Shown here piece after piece: positions 7,364-17,951 of a DNA stretch of 64,000 bases (its first letter is position 1; each line of letters starts with the position of its first letter). The stretch comes from Persephonella hydrogeniphila (lineage in GTDB: Bacteria > Aquificota > Aquificia > Aquificales > Hydrogenothermaceae). The stretch lies in contig NZ_OBEI01000001.1 in the NCBI RefSeq assembly GCF_900215515.1, positions 310,001-374,000 on the forward strand, read 5' to 3'. The position numbers and the translations under genes were made by a program. The notes beneath the pieces are model-generated. The model saw nothing but the letters and a program-made list of their open reading frames with translations, was not told the origin of the DNA and searched no databases.

Positions 7364-7813
7364 ATGCCTGTAGTTGGAGCTTCAAAATTAGAAATACTGA
7401 TGAGGAAAGCAGCGAGTCTGGATATTGATAAAAACAAAGCAAAGGAGATCACAGACATCGTTGAAAAAAAACTTTACGACCTACTTTTGATAGGAGAAAG
7501 AAACGCAAACTATAACGGAAGAGAAGTTATCTGGGAGTCTGATGTTCCACTTACAAAAGGTTTTTTAGAATCGATGCAAAAGTTCAGAAAGTTAGAAGAA
7601 GAGATTGCTGTAGAAGATGTATTAAACTTTCTGGCAACAATGCCCCCACTTAAATACCCTTTAGAGGCTGAGCTTGAGAAAAGACTTCCAGAAATAGTAG
7701 GAACTCTCATATATGTACTTGCACATCTTATAAAAGAAGTGGCTCCAGAAAGTAGAAAACCTTCTTCAGAAGATATAGAGAAAGCAGGGAAAATTTTAGA
7801 TCTCACAATGTAA
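7364..7813 (+). CDS. DUF1931 bacterial histone-fold protein (Aq_328-like)
   Basis: The 149-residue product begins MPVVGASKLEILMRKAASLD and continues with ERNANYNGREVIWESDVP, features I recognise from the DUF1931 family. The crystal structure of the Aquifex aeolicus member Aq_328 showed two fused histone folds in one chain. Such proteins might bind DNA, but their role is not established. An upstream in-frame start at 7328 lies inside the preceding gene; the ATG at 7364 has AAGGAGGAG at ideal spacing and matches the family N-terminus. A terminator hairpin follows. It is the last gene of the YfdX group, an odd partner for periplasmic proteins. Confidence 0.85.
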   Translation: MPVVGASKLEILMRKAASLDIDKNKAKEITDIVEKKLYDLLLIGERNANYNGREVIWESDVPLTKGFLESMQKFRKLEEEIAVEDVLNFLATMPPLKYPLEAELEKRLPEIVGTLIYVLAHLIKEVAPESRKPSSEDIEKAGKILDLTM

Positions 7814-7823
7814 TCTATCTCAT

Positions 7824-7846
7824 AGGGGCTTCTGCCCCTTTCTGTA
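7824..7846 (+). terminator. Rho-independent terminator after the histone-fold gene
   Basis: AGGGGC-TTCT-GCCCCT stem-loop (7824-7839) followed by TTCTGTA. It resembles the hairpin at 5305-5325 and closes the YfdX/histone-fold operon. Confidence 0.65.
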
Positions 7847-7886
7847 ATAATATATAAAATTATATTCTTGTATGGGAGGTCATATC

Positions 7887-8420
7887 TTGTTAAAAGTAGC
7901 AGAGAAGATTATTGAAAGATTACTGTGGGAAAGCAGATTTATGATATTTCTTGCAGTTATAGCAAGTGTTCTAGCTGCATTTGTTCTTGTCCTGATTGGT
8001 ACATACGACATTTATATCGTAATAAAAGATGCTACACATATGTTTTCTTCCAAAGAATACTTTAAAGAGTTCCATAAAGAAGCAATAAAGAATATTGTAT
8101 CTGCTGTAGATGTATACCTGATAGCTACTGTTTTACTTATTTTTGGACTTGGACTTTACGAACTTTTTATCTCAAAAATAGACCCTATGGAAAAAGATAC
8201 AAAATCATCAAAAATACTTGTTGTCCATACCTTAGACCAGCTTAAAGAAAAACTTGCAAAAGTTATTCTTATGGTTCTTATAGTTACATTCTTTAAATAT
8301 GCTATAGAGTTTAAGTACGAAGATATAAAAAATCTACTTTTCCTCAGTATAGGCGTTTTCCTGATTGCTCTATCTATATATTTTATGCATAAGGGACATG
8401 ATCACAAAGAAAATCATTAA
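7887..8420 (+). CDS. UPF0114 (YqhA-family) membrane protein
   Basis: The 177-residue protein has four membrane helices (about 17-40, 65-92, 115-138, 145-165). It shows the UPF0114 pattern: WESRF near the start, a D-x-Y-L-I-A helix, LLIFGLGLYELFIS, and an LDQLKEKLAKVILMVLIV stretch. The function of YqhA proteins is unknown. An ATG at 7872 is in frame, but its next bases (GGGAGGT) form the ribosome site for TTG 7887, six bases further on, so TTG is preferred. The gene overlaps the end of ubiD by 4 bases, tail to tail, and lies after a terminator, so it is probably transcribed on its own. Confidence 0.8.
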   Translation: MLKVAEKIIERLLWESRFMIFLAVIASVLAAFVLVLIGTYDIYIVIKDATHMFSSKEYFKEFHKEAIKNIVSAVDVYLIATVLLIFGLGLYELFISKIDPMEKDTKSSKILVVHTLDQLKEKLAKVILMVLIVTFFKYAIEFKYEDIKNLLFLSIGVFLIALSIYFMHKGHDHKENH

Positions 8421-10228
8421 AAATCTATAATCTGATATTTTTTCAAAAAGGAGGTATCTACATCAATGATACCTTCCTTTTTTAATTTCTCAATAACAGA
8501 CTTTGTACAGAAAACATCCTCAGGCCATTCTCTGTGATAACCATCTATCTCTGACTTTGCTGTAGCATCTACTCCCCATATATCTTCAATCCATATATCT
8601 TTCAGAGCATCTATATTATTTGTCACCCTCCACACAAGCATATACGGGTTGTTCAGATCGTTGGAATTTTCATCTACAAAAATAACTATTTTTAAAAACT
8701 CTTTAAACTTTTTCAGCTTTTCAAAGACTTCTTTCGCAGGTTTCGTTTTTCTGAGCTTTATTACAGTAACAGGATTTGATGTGTGGGTCATATACTGTTT
8801 CAGTTCTACAATATCTTTATCTACATCTTTTATTTTCTCAAAAAGCTGTGTATCAGATATAGTATTTACTGTCTTTTCAACAGGAGTTCCTGTTACATCA
8901 ACACCAAGTTTTCCTCCTACAAGAGGTTCATAGCTTGCATGGTCCAGCTGATCAACAATTCCTTCTGTTATCAGAAAAGATTTTTCGGACAGTCTGTTTA
9001 GTATATGCTCTGTTATTTTTATATAATCCGTCAAGTCTGGAGCAGAATCATCTACAAATATAGCGTGCTTGACAAAACTCATCTGTCCAACACCCCAGAA
9101 AGTATGCATAATTTGCTTTGCATGACCTTTGTACAGAGGTTTTATCTTTGCAAGTATAAGGTTGTGGAAAACTCCATTTTCAGGCATGTGGTAATCTATT
9201 AGATCAGGAGTGGTTGTTCTCAGAAGAGGGAGAAATATTCTTTCTGTAGCCCATCCCATATACTTATCTTCAACAGGAGGTTTTCCTACAACAGTTGCAT
9301 AGTAGTAAGGGTTTTTCTTCATAGTGATGGTTTTTACTTTCATCACAGGAAAGTTTTCTACAGGGGTATAATAACCTGTATGATCACCAAAGGGACCCTC
9401 TGGCCTGAAGTCCTGTGGGTCTACTTCGCCTTCTATAACAATATCAACATCTTCAGGAAAATAGATATCATTTGTTAAAGATTTGACAAGTCTGGGAGAT
9501 TTATTTCTGATAAAGCCATAAAGAAGTATCTCAAAAAGACCATAAGGGAGAGGTGCCTGACCACACCATGTGTAAAGAGGATCTCCTCCTATAGCAATGG
9601 TAACTGGCATTTTTTTATTCGCCCTGTGATACTGGTCAAAAAAATGACTTGCATCTTTGTGAATCTGCCAGTGCATAAGGATTTCATCTTTTGAGACAAC
9701 CTGAAGCCTATAAAGACCTAAATTTTGCATCTTTCCATCAATACTTTTTGTGTAGACCTGCCCTGCTGTAATAAATCTACCACCGTCTTTTTCCCATGTT
9801 TTTAGGACAGGTAATTTGGAAAGGTCTACATGTTTTATCTTTACCTGTTGGGATATACCTTCCCTTTTTAGCCTTTTAGGTAAAATATTTTTCAGTCTGA
9901 GAAGTAAACCAAGCATAGACAGTTTTTCTTTCACAGATTGGGGAGGCTTCATATGTAGTATTTTTTCTATCTCCTCTGCTATCCTGTCAGGATGCTTACC
10001 GAATATTTCCTGTGTTATATCAAACCCGGCAAAAGCATTCATAACTACAGGGATACTGTATCTGTATCCTGTTTTTCCATCAACGGGGTTTGTAAAAAGG
10101 AGGACATCTGGTTTTTCTTTTTTTATTTCCAGATAGGCTACATGGGGTATCTCAAGCTCAACATCAAGAGGTTTATCTATAACCTTTAACCTGTTAAGCT
10201 TTTTTGCCAGTTTGAGAAAATTTTCCAT
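8417..10228 (-). CDS. ubiD: UbiD-family prenylated-FMN-dependent decarboxylase
   Basis: UbiD enzymes decarboxylate aromatic or polyprenyl-aromatic acids using prenylated FMN. In quinone synthesis they act on 4-hydroxy-3-polyprenylbenzoate, and related enzymes act in the futalosine menaquinone route. The 603 residues match the longer bacterial UbiD. Conserved stretches include AIGGDPLYTWCGQAPLPYG, RPEGPFGDHTGYYTP (the E/R/D region of the active site), and DVTG with downstream LGVD. The gene is separated from gyrB by a hairpin, so it may have its own promoter; no Shine-Dalgarno is clear before the ATG. The true substrate is not decided by sequence; ubiE/menG at 21880 supports a quinone role. 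Confidence 0.88.
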   Translation of the reverse strand: MENFLKLAKKLNRLKVIDKPLDVELEIPHVAYLEIKKEKPDVLLFTNPVDGKTGYRYSIPVVMNAFAGFDITQEIFGKHPDRIAEEIEKILHMKPPQSVKEKLSMLGLLLRLKNILPKRLKREGISQQVKIKHVDLSKLPVLKTWEKDGGRFITAGQVYTKSIDGKMQNLGLYRLQVVSKDEILMHWQIHKDASHFFDQYHRANKKMPVTIAIGGDPLYTWCGQAPLPYGLFEILLYGFIRNKSPRLVKSLTNDIYFPEDVDIVIEGEVDPQDFRPEGPFGDHTGYYTPVENFPVMKVKTITMKKNPYYYATVVGKPPVEDKYMGWATERIFLPLLRTTTPDLIDYHMPENGVFHNLILAKIKPLYKGHAKQIMHTFWGVGQMSFVKHAIFVDDSAPDLTDYIKITEHILNRLSEKSFLITEGIVDQLDHASYEPLVGGKLGVDVTGTPVEKTVNTISDTQLFEKIKDVDKDIVELKQYMTHTSNPVTVIKLRKTKPAKEVFEKLKKFKEFLKIVIFVDENSNDLNNPYMLVWRVTNNIDALKDIWIEDIWGVDATAKSEIDGYHREWPEDVFCTKSVIEKLKKEGIIDVDTSFLKKYQIIDF

Positions 10229-10240
10229 TACACAACATTA

Positions 10241-10259
10241 AAAGGGAGGAAATCTCCCT

Positions 10260-10261
<2 letters not shown>
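10241..10261 (-). terminator. Rho-independent terminator of gyrB
   Basis: On the minus strand, AAAGGGAG-ATTTC-CTCCCTTT is followed by TAATGTTG. The 8-bp stem overlaps the gyrB stop codon and lies before the ubiD start. Confidence 0.6.
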
Positions 10262-12695
<2,434 letters not shown>

Positions 12696-12710
12696 TTAAG
12701 TCTCTCTAAT

Positions 12711-13805
12711 TTATGCAATTTCCATAGGCATTACAATGGCTTTATATCTATCATTTTCATCTTTCGGAAGAATCAATGTCTGGGCGTTAGGTGTAGTGAA
12801 TCTTATTATCACTGTATCTCCGTCAATAACCTCAACAGCTTCAATAAGATATCTGGCATTGAAACCGATTGAAAACTCCTCCCCTGTGTAATCTACTGAA
12901 AGCTCATCTACAGCTTCCCCGTATTCTGAAGATTTTGATAAAAGCTGTAAAGTATTTTCCTTAAGTGTAAGTTTTATAGGTTTCGGATCTCCTTCTATAA
13001 CAGCAGATACTCTTTTTACTGCATCTAAAAACTCTTTTTTATCAAGTTTTATCTCTATATTAAAGTCCTGAGGGATTACTTTTGTGTAATCCGGGAAAGC
13101 ACCTTCAAGAAGCCTTGACATTAAAATCCACTCTTTTGTCCTGAAAAACACATACTGATCAGATGCAGCCATTTCTACATCTTCAAGTCCGGTTAAAAGT
13201 TTTTTCAGTTCATTTAATGCTTTCTGAGGAACTATTATCTCCACATCTCCTGTTCCATTTCTATTTATGGTATACAGTGCGAGTCTATGACCGTCTGTTG
13301 CAACTACATCTATTGTTCCGTCAAGGGATTTAAATAAAACACCCTGAAGGGCATATCTCGTCTCTTCCTTTGATGTTGCATAGGATGTTTTTGATATAGC
13401 TTTCTGTATATCGTCTCCAGAAACAACAAAAGCATTATCTTCTGGAAATGGATACATCATGGGAAAATCTTCTGATGGCACTACAGGAAGGCTGTATTTT
13501 GTTTTTCCTGATTTTATTTTTAACACACTGTCTTCAAGCTTTATATAAACTTCATTACTGGGGAGTAGCCTCGATATATCCGTTATCTTTTTCGCATTTA
13601 CACAGGCTTTCCCTTCTTTTTCGATCTTTGCAAAAACAGAAACAGACACATGAACCTCTAAATCGGTTCCCTGAACAATCAGTTTATCATCGACTGCTTC
13701 TAACAGAAAGTTTGATAGTATCGGAAGGGCAGATTTCTTTTCTGTTGCAGAGATCGCTTTTTTTAAAACATTTTGTAGGTCTGACTTCTCTATAACAAGT
13801 TCCAA
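12711..13805 (-). CDS. dnaN: DNA polymerase III beta subunit (sliding clamp)
   Basis: The clamp forms a ring dimer round DNA and tethers the replicative polymerase. At 364 residues it has three tandem clamp domains, with family phrases such as LPILSNFLLEA near 26, ATDGHRLALY near 175, and the C-terminal IVMPMEI. The start is TTG with GGAGGT six bases upstream, like gyrB. A 7-bp inverted repeat (13815-13821 with 13847-13853) lies in the leader, and one arm includes part of the ribosome site. It is not next to dnaA here; the neighbours are gyrB downstream and a small GTPase upstream. Confidence 0.97.
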   Translation of the reverse strand: MELVIEKSDLQNVLKKAISATEKKSALPILSNFLLEAVDDKLIVQGTDLEVHVSVSVFAKIEKEGKACVNAKKITDISRLLPSNEVYIKLEDSVLKIKSGKTKYSLPVVPSEDFPMMYPFPEDNAFVVSGDDIQKAISKTSYATSKEETRYALQGVLFKSLDGTIDVVATDGHRLALYTINRNGTGDVEIIVPQKALNELKKLLTGLEDVEMAASDQYVFFRTKEWILMSRLLEGAFPDYTKVIPQDFNIEIKLDKKEFLDAVKRVSAVIEGDPKPIKLTLKENTLQLLSKSSEYGEAVDELSVDYTGEEFSIGFNARYLIEAVEVIDGDTVIIRFTTPNAQTLILPKDENDRYKAIVMPMEIA

Positions 13806-13860
13806 TAGAGTACCTCCAGATTTTGTACATTAATATTTTAACATTTATCTGGAAGTTCAT

Positions 13861-14379
13861 TCATGCGGCTTTTCTGTTAGAAACAATATGATTTACAAGC
13901 CTGTCTATCACAGAAAAGCAGCTGCTATACTCTAAGGCTGTCAGTGGTAAAACTATATCCCGGGGAAGATTCATTAAACCTGCAATCTCTTCAGAAGTTA
14001 ATGAATCTTTCATATCCTGTTTATTACAGGCGACTATAAAAGGTTTTCCTTCTTTTCTCAAAAACTGTATAAACCTCTCAGTTTTCAGGATATTGCTTTT
14101 GTCTGTAGAATCTATAAGAATAACAGCCCCATCATGATTTCTTCCTAAAATCTCTAACATAAAATCGAACCTTTCCTGTCCCGGCGTACCAAAAAGATGT
14201 ATGTCTATACCGGAAATACTGATTTTTCCGTAGTCCATCGCAACAGTAGTTGAACTTTTTATCTTTTCTTCGTCGGAGCTAACTTTTACTTCTGTTGAAA
14301 AACAGTTTTTTGTGAGGGTAGCTATAAACTGTGTTTTACCTGCTGAAAAATGTCCTGTTACAAGAATTTTTGCAACCAT
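13861..14379 (-). CDS. small Ras-like GTPase (MglA/Arf-like family)
   Basis: The 172-residue GTPase has a P-loop GHFSAGKT (9-16), a switch II/G3 motif FGTPGQERF, and a G4 motif NKQD. The TPGQ form (rather than DTAGQ) is typical of bacterial Ras-like proteins related to MglA and the ATP/GTP-binding proteins found with roadblock proteins. MglA sets cell polarity; this family member's role is unknown. No roadblock (MglB) gene is in the window. GGGGGAG precedes the ATG. It is 12 bases after the smc stop, so it shares a transcript with smc, possibly linking it to cell-cycle expression. The GTPase call is firm; the cellular role is inferred. Confidence 0.82.
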   Translation of the reverse strand: MVAKILVTGHFSAGKTQFIATLTKNCFSTEVKVSSDEEKIKSSTTVAMDYGKISISGIDIHLFGTPGQERFDFMLEILGRNHDGAVILIDSTDKSNILKTERFIQFLRKEGKPFIVACNKQDMKDSLTSEEIAGLMNLPRDIVLPLTALEYSSCFSVIDRLVNHIVSNRKAA

Positions 14380-14391
14380 ATCTCTCCCCCT

Positions 14392-17300
14392 TTATAAAAC
14401 TTCAGCTAATTCAAGACTATAAACACTTGATATTCCTTCTCGGGCAGAAACTCCTAACAGTCTGTCTGCGTAAGATGCCATTGTATCCCTCAATGTTACA
14501 ACTATAAACTGGGCTTCCTGTGAGAGCTCTTTCATAAGCTCTGCTATCTTTCTTGCATTTGAATCATCTAAATGTGCATCTACTTCGTCAAAGTAGTAGA
14601 AAGGAGCAGGTCTGTACTGCTGGACTGCAAACAAAAATGCAAGGGCTGTAAGGGTTTTTTCTCCTCCAGACATGATCTCAAGTCTTTTTACATCTTTTCC
14701 TCTTGGTCTTGCCTTGAGGAGAATACCTCCTGATAGAGGATCCTCTTCATTTTCTATCTCCAGGTAAGCTTTCCCTCCAGGAGATAATCTTCTGAATATC
14801 TTACCTAAGTTTTTGTTTACAGCTTCAAAAACCTCCATAAAGGCTTTTATCTTTTTTTCTTCAAGATTTTCTATAAGCTCTTCTATCGATTTTTTCTCAT
14901 CAACAAGTATTCTCAGTTTTTCACTCAGGTCGTCAAATCTTGATTTTATCTCTTCATAGTCTTCTACTGCTTTCTGGTTTACCGCCCCTATAGACTGTCT
15001 CTTTTCCTGATACTCTTTAAGCTCTTTCTCTAACTGTTTCAGGTCTCCCTCAATAGGATCTCCGGTATATTCCTCCCTGAGAATCATCAGTTCTTCTTTC
15101 AGGTCTTCTACCTTTTGCTCGTATTTTCCTTTATCCTCTAATAGATATGTTATTTCTTTGTTTATGTTTTCCTCTTCATACCTGAGTACTTTAAGTTCTT
15201 CTTTTAGATTTTCTATTTCTTCTATCAAACTGTCCCTTTCCTTTTCTTTCTCCTTTAAACCTTTCCACAGATCTGAAAGCTGTTTACTAAGCTGTTCTAT
15301 CTGTTTTTTTATGTCTTCTATCTGTGCTGTTTTATTTTTTAGAGCATCTTCTGTTTTTATCTTTTCATTTTCTATCTGGAATATCCTTACCTTTATGCTA
15401 TTTTCTAATCTGTCTGTAAGTTTGTCTATCTGTGTCTGTATCTCATTTTTCTGCTCTCTCAGGGAGTATACCCTCTGGGTTGCTTCCTCCCACTCTTTTC
15501 TCAGTCTGTGCAGACCTTCACTCTCCATTTTCTCTAATATTTCCTGCTTTTTCCTGTGTACAGAGGATATCTGCCTCTCAACCTCTTCAAGATGTTTTTC
15601 TGCATTCTCTAATTTATTCTCTATCTCAAACTGCTTCTTTTTCTGATTTATTATCTCTTCATCAAGTATGTTTATCCTGCTTATGTTCTGATTTATTTTT
15701 TCTTCTATCTCTCTATTTCTTTCAAGAACATTCTGGCTTTCATTCTGAAGCTGGAACAGTTCCTTTTGTGTTAAGGAGATTTTTTCTTCAAGTTTTTTGA
15801 GCTCTTCTTCTATAGCATTTTCTTCTGCTTTTAGACGATCATCTTCCTTTTCGAGTCTTATCTTTTCCTGTTCAAGCGTTCCTTTACCTAAAACACCTGC
15901 TCTACCTTTTTCTGCTCCTCCTGTTATTGTTCCTGATTTTTCAAATATCTCTCCATCAAGTGTAACCATCCTGTATGTTCCTATTCCCAGATTTCTGGCA
16001 GAGTCAAAATCCTGAACTATAACTGTATCTCCAAACACATACCTTACGGCCTTTTCTATTGATTTATCATAATCTACAAAATCTACAGCAAGACCTAACA
16101 CCCCTCTCATCAAAGGAGGTTTATTGGGCATTTGAACTCTTATCCTGTTAAGTGGTATAAATGTTGCTCTTCCTGCTCTGTTTTCTTTTAGCACTCTTAT
16201 ACATTCCTGCGCCACTCTGTCGTCTTCTACAACTATATTTTTTAGTCTTCCTCCACCTGCTGTCTCTATCGCTGTTGCAAAATCAGGGTTTTTTACACCT
16301 ATAAGGTCTGCAACCTGACCATAAACCCCTTTTATATCTTTTATCAGAGAGATTACTCTATCTTCCTTAACCTGCGAAAGCTGGGCTAAAATCTGTGCAA
16401 GTCTCTGGAAATTTGCTTCTATCTTTTCTCTGTTTTCTTTAAGTTTTCTTAGGAGGGTATCTTTTCTTATTTTCAGCCTTTGTAATTCACTCTGGAGACT
16501 TCTTATTTTCTTTTCCTGAGAGTCTACAAAAGATTTTATATTATTTTTTGAGTTTCTCAGTCCTTCAAGCTCTGAGGTAAGCTGCTGGATCTCTGCTTTA
16601 TAACTTTCTATTTTTTCTATTATTCTTGAGAGTTCCATCTCAAGATGGAGCTTTTCCCTGTGCAAATATCCCTGTTTTTCTTTCAGTTCTTTTTCTTCTT
16701 TTTCTACCTCTCCAAGGTCTAATTTTGCTTTTGATCCTCCTATCTCTATCTCTTTCAGCTTTTTATTCTTCTCTTCTAACTCTCTTTCTGCTTCTTCAAG
16801 CTCCCTTTTGATCTGGGGAAGTCTCTTTTTTAGCTCTTTTATCTCTTCTTCTATACTGAGGACTTCTTTTATATGGTTCTCTTTTTCTAAAGAAAGATCT
16901 TTTAAAAGCTGTTTTAGTTCCTCTATCTCTCTTTCTATCTCTGATTTTTTCTCATTGAGATGCCTTATCTGGGATGTTATCCCTCCTTCTTTTTCTTTTA
17001 TAGGAAGCAAAGATTCCTGAATATCATTGAGTCTGTTTTCTAACTCTTTTATCTGGGCTATCTTTTCCTTTTGTTTTTCAATAGATCTTTCTTTATCTAA
17101 ATAAAGTTTGTTAATTCTGTTTTCTACCTCTTCAAGCTCTTTTAGAGCTTTTTCCTGCTCTGTAATCAAAAAGTAAAGTTTTACTCCTTTTATCTTTTCC
17201 TGTATCTGGGCTATCTTTTCTTCAAGCTGTGAGGCTATAAGTGCATTTTCCCTTTCTTCTTCAAGTCTTTTGAGATTTGATTTTACTTCTTTCAATACTA

Positions 17301-17880
17301 ATCTCGCTGAAGATATCTTTTCTTCTGTCTCTTCAAGATCCTTTAATGCCTTTTCTTTTCTCTCTTCATACTCTGTGATACCTGCAATCTCACTAAGAAG
17401 ATCTCTTCTTTCTGAAGGGGTCATCTTTATAAATTTAAATATATCTCCCTGAGTTACTATGTTATAACCCTGTTTAGGTATTCCAGCATAAGATAGCATC
17501 TCTTCCACATCGTACTGCTTGGCAGGTCTTCCGTTTATTTTGTATGTGGATTTTCCATTATGCTCTACTTTGCGGTATATAGATACATACTCATCATTTA
17601 ATGGAAATGCTCCTTCATTCTTAAAAATAACTTCAACTTCAGCATACTCTGCAGATTTTCCTCTGGATGAAAAAATTAGATCAGAAAGTTTTAAAGCTCT
17701 CATAGACTTAGCTGTTGCAAGTCCAAGGGCAAAGACTATAGCATCTCCTATATTGCTTTTTCCTGATCCGTTAGGTCCAACTATACCAACAAAACCATCT
17801 CCTACCGGTATGGATAATCTCCTGTTCCCATAGGATTTAAAACCGTAAACATTAATTCTTTCAATATATGCCTTTGACAT
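14392..17880 (-). CDS. smc: chromosome segregation protein SMC
   Basis: SMC condenses and segregates the chromosome as a V-shaped ATPase dimer with ScpA and ScpB. The 1162 residues match the usual length. The head carries Walker A GPNGSGKS (35-42). Two long coiled coils flank a hinge near 510-640 (with GVYGQVADLIGVK and TITGGAEKGRAGVLG). The C-terminal head has the MSGGEKTLTALAF signature and the FYYFDEVDAHLDD Walker B. scpA and scpB are not in the window. The small GTPase follows closely. Highly biased charged composition makes long open frames on the opposite strand, which I treat as shadows. Confidence 0.97.
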   Translation of the reverse strand: MSKAYIERINVYGFKSYGNRRLSIPVGDGFVGIVGPNGSGKSNIGDAIVFALGLATAKSMRALKLSDLIFSSRGKSAEYAEVEVIFKNEGAFPLNDEYVSIYRKVEHNGKSTYKINGRPAKQYDVEEMLSYAGIPKQGYNIVTQGDIFKFIKMTPSERRDLLSEIAGITEYEERKEKALKDLEETEEKISSARLVLKEVKSNLKRLEEERENALIASQLEEKIAQIQEKIKGVKLYFLITEQEKALKELEEVENRINKLYLDKERSIEKQKEKIAQIKELENRLNDIQESLLPIKEKEGGITSQIRHLNEKKSEIEREIEELKQLLKDLSLEKENHIKEVLSIEEEIKELKKRLPQIKRELEEAERELEEKNKKLKEIEIGGSKAKLDLGEVEKEEKELKEKQGYLHREKLHLEMELSRIIEKIESYKAEIQQLTSELEGLRNSKNNIKSFVDSQEKKIRSLQSELQRLKIRKDTLLRKLKENREKIEANFQRLAQILAQLSQVKEDRVISLIKDIKGVYGQVADLIGVKNPDFATAIETAGGGRLKNIVVEDDRVAQECIRVLKENRAGRATFIPLNRIRVQMPNKPPLMRGVLGLAVDFVDYDKSIEKAVRYVFGDTVIVQDFDSARNLGIGTYRMVTLDGEIFEKSGTITGGAEKGRAGVLGKGTLEQEKIRLEKEDDRLKAEENAIEEELKKLEEKISLTQKELFQLQNESQNVLERNREIEEKINQNISRINILDEEIINQKKKQFEIENKLENAEKHLEEVERQISSVHRKKQEILEKMESEGLHRLRKEWEEATQRVYSLREQKNEIQTQIDKLTDRLENSIKVRIFQIENEKIKTEDALKNKTAQIEDIKKQIEQLSKQLSDLWKGLKEKEKERDSLIEEIENLKEELKVLRYEEENINKEITYLLEDKGKYEQKVEDLKEELMILREEYTGDPIEGDLKQLEKELKEYQEKRQSIGAVNQKAVEDYEEIKSRFDDLSEKLRILVDEKKSIEELIENLEEKKIKAFMEVFEAVNKNLGKIFRRLSPGGKAYLEIENEEDPLSGGILLKARPRGKDVKRLEIMSGGEKTLTALAFLFAVQQYRPAPFYYFDEVDAHLDDSNARKIAELMKELSQEAQFIVVTLRDTMASYADRLLGVSAREGISSVYSLELAEVL

Positions 17881-17951
17881 CTTTCTACCCTTGTAGAGTA
17901 ATTATTAAGACATTTCGGAAATTTAAAGAAAATATAAAGTTTTTCAAGACA

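Noticed and set aside
15158-15646. Long antisense open frame inside smc rich in Ser, Phe and Leu
   Set aside because: It reflects the biased charged codons of the SMC coiled coil read from the other strand.
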